From Rhizobiales bacterium UBA3584 (lineage in GTDB: Bacteria; Pseudomonadota; Alphaproteobacteria; Rhizobiales; Devosiaceae), in NCBI GenBank assembly GCA_002375765.1, contig DFMV01000048.1, positions 1-36,775 of the forward strand: 36,775 nt of DNA, given 5' to 3'. Within the stretch, counting starts at the first letter, position 1, and every line of letters starts with the position of its first letter. Shown piece by piece: positions 34,382-36,775 of this stretch. Under the pieces are notes generated by a model, which made no database searches, was not told the DNA's origin, and saw only the letters and a program-made list of their open reading frames with translations. The translations under genes were made by a program, and so were the position numbers.

Positions 34382-34963
34382 ATGGCCGATCCGACTTTCA
34401 TCAATCGCTATTTCGACGATGACGTCGTGGCCGTCGCCCGGCGCCTGATCGGAGCGCGATTTCATGTCGACGGCGTTGGCGGCACCATCATCGAGACAGA
34501 GGCCTACGCCCCCAACGAGCCTGCTTCTCACAGCTTTCGCGGCCCCACGCCCCGCAACAAGCCGATGTTTGATCTCCCCGGCACGGTCTATGTCTATCGC
34601 AGCTACGGCATCCACTGGTGCGTCAACTTCGTCTGCCGTCCCGGCAGCGCGGTTCTCATCCGCGCGCTCGTGCCAACTGACGGCATTGAGCAAATGATTG
34701 ACAGGCGCGGCCTGCCCGACCCCAAAAAGCTATGCGCCGGCCCCGGACGGCTGACCCAAGCCCTCGGCATCGACCTGAGCCACAATGATCGCCCCTTGTC
34801 CGACGCCCCCTTCTGCTTCGCTCCTGCCCCCGTGGAGGGCCCCGTCGTCATCGGCCCGCGCATCGGCATCACCAAGGCTGTCGATCTGCCCTGGCGGTTC
34901 GGGGTGCCCGGCAGCAAATACCTCAGCAGGCCCTTCACGAAAAACGGCCCCTCAGAGGTCTGA
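34382..34963 (+). CDS. 3-methyladenine DNA glycosylase (AAG/MPG family)
   Basis: A 193-residue base-excision-repair enzyme that removes alkylated purines. IIETEAYAPNEPASHSFRG (about 36-54) has the catalytic Glu, and TPRNKPMFDLPGTVYVYRSYGIHWCVN is the hallmark of the AAG family. CAGPGRLTQALGID and the C-terminal GPRIGITKAVDLPWRFGVPGSKYLSR complete the fold. It starts 15 bases after the diguanylate cyclase stop, so the two may be cotranscribed. The 3' end runs into a strong hairpin that serves the convergent gene. Confidence 0.94.
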   Translation: MADPTFINRYFDDDVVAVARRLIGARFHVDGVGGTIIETEAYAPNEPASHSFRGPTPRNKPMFDLPGTVYVYRSYGIHWCVNFVCRPGSAVLIRALVPTDGIEQMIDRRGLPDPKKLCAGPGRLTQALGIDLSHNDRPLSDAPFCFAPAPVEGPVVIGPRIGITKAVDLPWRFGVPGSKYLSRPFTKNGPSEV

Positions 34964-34970
34964 GGGGCCG
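34940..34970 (-). terminator. Intrinsic terminator of the L,D-transpeptidase gene
   Basis: Perfect 12-bp stem CGGCCCCTCAGA / TCTGAGGGGCCG with a two-base spacer. On the minus strand it runs into five T residues. On the plus strand it overlaps the last codons and stop of the glycosylase gene and lacks a U-tract. Confidence 0.9.
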
Positions 34971-34994
34971 CTCGAAATCGGATCGGACGAAGCG

Positions 34995-35624
34995 CTAGGC
35001 CTGAACGACCACTACACGGGTCCCCGACGGCACGCGTTCGTAGAGATCGATGATGTCATGGTTGAGCATGCGAATGCAGCCCGAAGACATCGCCAGCCCG
35101 ATAGATTGCGGCTGGTTGGTGCCGTGGATGCGGAACATTGTGTCGCCGCCATTGCGATAGAGATAGAGCGCCCGTGCGCCCAGCGGATTGTTGGGGCCGC
35201 CCGGCATCCCGTTGCGATACGGTCCGTTGGCTTCCGGGTCCCGGCGCAGCATGTTTGCCGTCGGCGTCCAGCTCGGCCATTCGGCCTTGCGCCCGATATA
35301 GGCATTGCCGCGAAGAGCCAGCCCTTCCCGTCCGACGCCCACGCCATAGCGCATGGCCTTGCCGTCTTCCTGAACGAGATAGAGGAAGCGATTGGGCGTA
35401 TCGACGACGATCGTGCCCTTGGAATAATTGGTCTCGTAGTCCACCACCTGCCGCCGCAATTCCGGCTTGATCAACCGCGCATTCAGCGCGGCAAGCGGAA
35501 ACGGCTCATCGGCAACGGGCCCATAGGCACTGACCATCGAGATTGAGGATGAAGTGGTGCGCGTCGAGCACGCGGCCAGAAAAAGCGGAAGGCCTACGAG
35601 AAATCCGCGTCGTGTCAGGCTCAT
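34995..35624 (-). CDS. L,D-transpeptidase (YkuD) lipoprotein
   Basis: A 209-residue periplasmic enzyme that makes 3-3 cross-links in peptidoglycan or attaches proteins to it. The N-terminus SLTRRGFLVG carries a twin Arg, and FLAACS is a lipobox with Cys19, so it is probably a lipoprotein, perhaps exported by Tat. The YkuD catalytic block has His167 in RIHGTNQP and Cys183 in SSGCIRMLNHD. The fold continues to residue 209. It has its own terminator downstream and a CtrA-like palindrome upstream. Confidence 0.94.
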   Translation of the reverse strand: MSLTRRGFLVGLPLFLAACSTRTTSSSISMVSAYGPVADEPFPLAALNARLIKPELRRQVVDYETNYSKGTIVVDTPNRFLYLVQEDGKAMRYGVGVGREGLALRGNAYIGRKAEWPSWTPTANMLRRDPEANGPYRNGMPGGPNNPLGARALYLYRNGGDTMFRIHGTNQPQSIGLAMSSGCIRMLNHDIIDLYERVPSGTRVVVVQA

Positions 35625-35664
35625 CGATAGCTACCCAGGCAAGAATCAACAACGTGAGCAACAA

Positions 35665-35681
35665 TTAACCATAAGGGTTAA
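35665..35681. promoter_or_regulatory. CtrA-like palindrome upstream of the L,D-transpeptidase
   Basis: TTAACC-ATAAG-GGTTAA is an inverted pair of TTAACC half sites, 41-57 bases before the start codon. TTAACCAT within it resembles the half-site 8-mer described for the cell-cycle regulator CtrA. The full CtrA site is TTAA-N7-TTAA, and here the spacing is nine, so the match is imperfect. Confidence 0.35.
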
Positions 35682-35689
35682 AACTTCTC

Positions 35690-35866
35690 TCACCATAATT
35701 CCGCCGCATGACGGCCCGATTGCCGTTTTGGTGCGATCTGGCCAGAGAGCGCGGCAAATCTGCAACACCCTATGGCGAGCATTGCCGCCAGCACATCTGG
35801 TTTAGTGGCAAATGCAGGCCAGCCCGAAATATTGCCTGGGGCTGGAGGTTGGGCAACGCCGACTTC
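35690..35866. other. Gene-free stretch before the DUF4168 terminator
   Basis: No convincing gene on either strand. It contains a 7-bp inverted repeat CCAGCCC (35819-35825) / GGGCTGG (35839-35845). The short open frames here run straight through the terminator hairpin and show no ribosome site. Confidence 0.4.
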
Positions 35867-35896
35867 GAAAGGGGCATCGAAGCCGATGCCCCTTTC
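35867..35896 (-). terminator. Intrinsic terminator of the DUF4168 gene
   Basis: Perfect 13-bp stem GAAAGGGGCATCG / CGATGCCCCTTTC with a four-base loop, 27 bases after the DUF4168 stop. The T-run is short (TTTC), so it may be inefficient. Confidence 0.75.
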
Positions 35897-35922
35897 ATTC
35901 AATACTCGGTGGATTGCGACAA

Positions 35923-36333
35923 TCAGTTGTCCGGCTGAACAACCGCGTTAATGGCGCCCCCGACCTCCTCGGCAAACGCCGGATCGGCCTGTGCCGCCGT
36001 CAGGATGGCGTTGTAGTCATCGACGGTAATGCCTTCGGTGCTTTCGACGGCACTTGCCATCTCTTCCTGCGCCATCATCTGAATGACCGCGCGGTCGTCC
36101 TCAGTCTCGGCGCTCTGCAACTGTTGTTCCGCCTGCATTCCGATATCCATGACCTGAACATAAGCAACGGCGAACGACTCGATCTGACTTTGGTCGAAGT
36201 CAGTGGCCGGCGCCGTCATCGGAGGCTGCTCAGGAATGGCCGGAGCGGCCTCCTGCGCCAAAGCCACACCGCCTGCGCCTGCTGCGAATGCAAAGCAGGC
36301 GGTCAGCGCGGCTATGGTGTTTCGAATGCCCAT
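35923..36333 (-). CDS. Exported DUF4168 protein
   Basis: A 136-residue secreted protein. The signal peptide covers about 1-27 (IAALTACFAFAAGAGGVALAQ), followed by a Pro/Ala-rich linker. The DUF4168 domain follows at about 45-130 (FDQSQIESFAVAYVQVMDI and ITVDDYNAILTAAQADPAFAEEV). It is helical and acidic with no cysteine; function unknown. The upstream gap has an inverted repeat GACGAA-CTCAA-TTCGTC (36373-36389) but no clear promoter box. Confidence 0.88.
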   Translation of the reverse strand: MGIRNTIAALTACFAFAAGAGGVALAQEAAPAIPEQPPMTAPATDFDQSQIESFAVAYVQVMDIGMQAEQQLQSAETEDDRAVIQMMAQEEMASAVESTEGITVDDYNAILTAAQADPAFAEEVGGAINAVVQPDN

Positions 36334-36520
36334 TTTGTGTCCTTTTCCGTTCGGTGTGGAACGCCTCTCGGAGACGAACTCAATTCGTCGGGCTCAAATG
36401 AACCCGACCACCGAACCCTCTTGGACGATGATGACGAGAGTGTGATTGGCGCTTAAACCGCCGGAATCCGGCAATATTGCCTCCATCCAGGCGCGACTGG
36501 CGGCACATAACGGCGCAAAA

Positions 36521-36594
36521 AAGGTCGAGCGCCCCAAAAGGGGCGAGACAGAAAGCGCAATAATTTTAAGGGAAGGAAATGGCCATAAGGGCCA
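36521..36594 (-). terminator. Probable tandem terminator hairpins after tRNA-Leu
   Basis: Reading the minus strand after the tRNA, TGGCC-(C)TTAT-GGCCA is followed by TTTCC. Further on, CGCCCC-TTTT-GGGGCG is followed seven bases later by six T. Neither is a textbook terminator alone; together they probably end the tRNA transcript. Confidence 0.4.
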
Positions 36595-36598
36595 CAGA

Positions 36599-36685
36599 TG
36601 GTGCGGTCGAGAAGACTCGAACTTCCACGGGAGTTACCCCACAGCGACCTCAACGCTGCGCGTCTACCAATTCCGCCACGACCGC
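36599..36685 (-). tRNA. trnL-GAG: tRNA-Leu (anticodon GAG), CCA encoded
   Basis: A complete class II tRNA. The acceptor stem GCGGTCG/CGACCGC is perfect, with discriminator A and an encoded CCA. The anticodon stem CAGCG/CGCTG encloses TTGAGGT, so the anticodon is GAG, reading CUC and CUU. The long variable arm GGGGTAACTCCC-type segment and the T-loop GTTCGAGTC are as expected for leucine. No intron. Confidence 0.97.
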
Positions 36686-36727
36686 ACTGTCTGGGGAATG
36701 CTGCGCCCTCGGGCGAAGCGAGGCTGC

Positions 36728-36756
36728 ATGTAGCAAATGGTTTGGTGTCCCTCAAG
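36728..36756 (-). promoter_or_regulatory. Promoter of tRNA-Leu
   Basis: On the minus strand CTTGAG (36756-36751) and CTACAT (36733-36728) are 17 bases apart, near the alphaproteobacterial housekeeping consensus. They lie about 40 bases before the mature tRNA 5' end. Confidence 0.6.
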
Positions 36757-36775
36757 GGCTATTTCGCCGTTTGGG

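Noticed and set aside
36446..36733. A 95-codon frame on the plus strand across the tRNA
   Set aside because: It runs through tRNA-Leu and its terminator region, so it is a chance frame.
1..36775. Mobile elements, integrases, CRISPR arrays or toxin-antitoxin pairs
   Set aside because: No transposase, recombinase, repeat-spacer pattern or terminal repeat was seen. Base composition and codon use look even across the window.

Overview
The window looks like a chromosomal core segment of a high-GC alphaproteobacterium of the order Hyphomicrobiales, most likely a Devosia/Pelagibacterium-type organism. This rests on family content and gene order (gatC-gatA; ruvX; pyrB-pyrC-plsY-dprA-topA-rnr-DUF983-rpmG; divK-pleD; DUF3572-dinB; clpS-clpA; mipZ), on alpha-type promoters (CTTGAC-like / CTACAT-like) and on two perfect matches to the alphaproteobacterial general-stress (EcfG) promoter. 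I see no phage, insertion sequence, CRISPR array or rRNA.

Layout. 1-2.3 kb (minus): the amidotransferase genes gatC and gatA with a GNAT acetyltransferase gene between them, plus the first codons of a further gene. 2.4-3.5 kb: a degenerate metallo-beta-lactamase-like protein (minus) divergent from ruvX (plus). 3.5-6.3 kb: an accessory module in which an AraC-type regulator is divergent from an NmrA-type NAD(P)-binding protein, a DUF4345 and a DUF1772 membrane protein; a perfect 11-bp inverted repeat lies between them. 6.4-16.2 kb (plus): pyrB, a dihydroorotase homologue that has lost its metal ligands, plsY, dprA, topA, rnr, a DUF983 protein and rpmG with promoter and terminator. 16.3-19.1 kb (minus): a predicted outer-membrane barrel protein, a 0.4-kb gene-free stretch with strong inverted repeats, pleD and divK. 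19.2-23.6 kb (plus): DUF3572, dinB, a RidA-family gene, a glycerophosphodiester phosphodiesterase, a FemAB/GNAT-like protein and a HIT protein, ending in three DnaA-box-like repeats and a bidirectional terminator. 23.8-26.6 kb (minus): clpS-clpA. 26.9-29.6 kb (plus): a DacA-type peptidase with a SPOR domain, an unknown 93-residue protein and a stress-promoter-driven SDR. 29.6-33.4 kb (minus): mipZ, a stress-promoter-driven PRC-barrel protein, DUF1489, a 33-codon membrane-peptide ORF and mgtE. 33.6-35.0 kb (plus): a membrane diguanylate cyclase and a 3-methyladenine DNA glycosylase. 35.0-36.7 kb (minus): an L,D-transpeptidase lipoprotein, a DUF4168 protein and tRNA-Leu(GAG).

Themes. Cell-cycle and envelope control is well represented (DivK, PleD, MipZ, DacA-SPOR, L,D-transpeptidase, a second diguanylate cyclase), together with nucleic-acid maintenance (RuvX, DprA, TopA, RNase R, DinB, Mpg) and proteolysis (ClpA/ClpS). 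The least explained items are the AraC/NmrA/DUF4345/DUF1772 module with its operator-like repeat, the catalytically dead dihydroorotase, the leader-peptide-plus-terminator arrangement before DUF1489, the DnaA-box trio and the structured gap at 17.0-17.2 kb. Nothing here amounts to a clearly new defence or mobile system.
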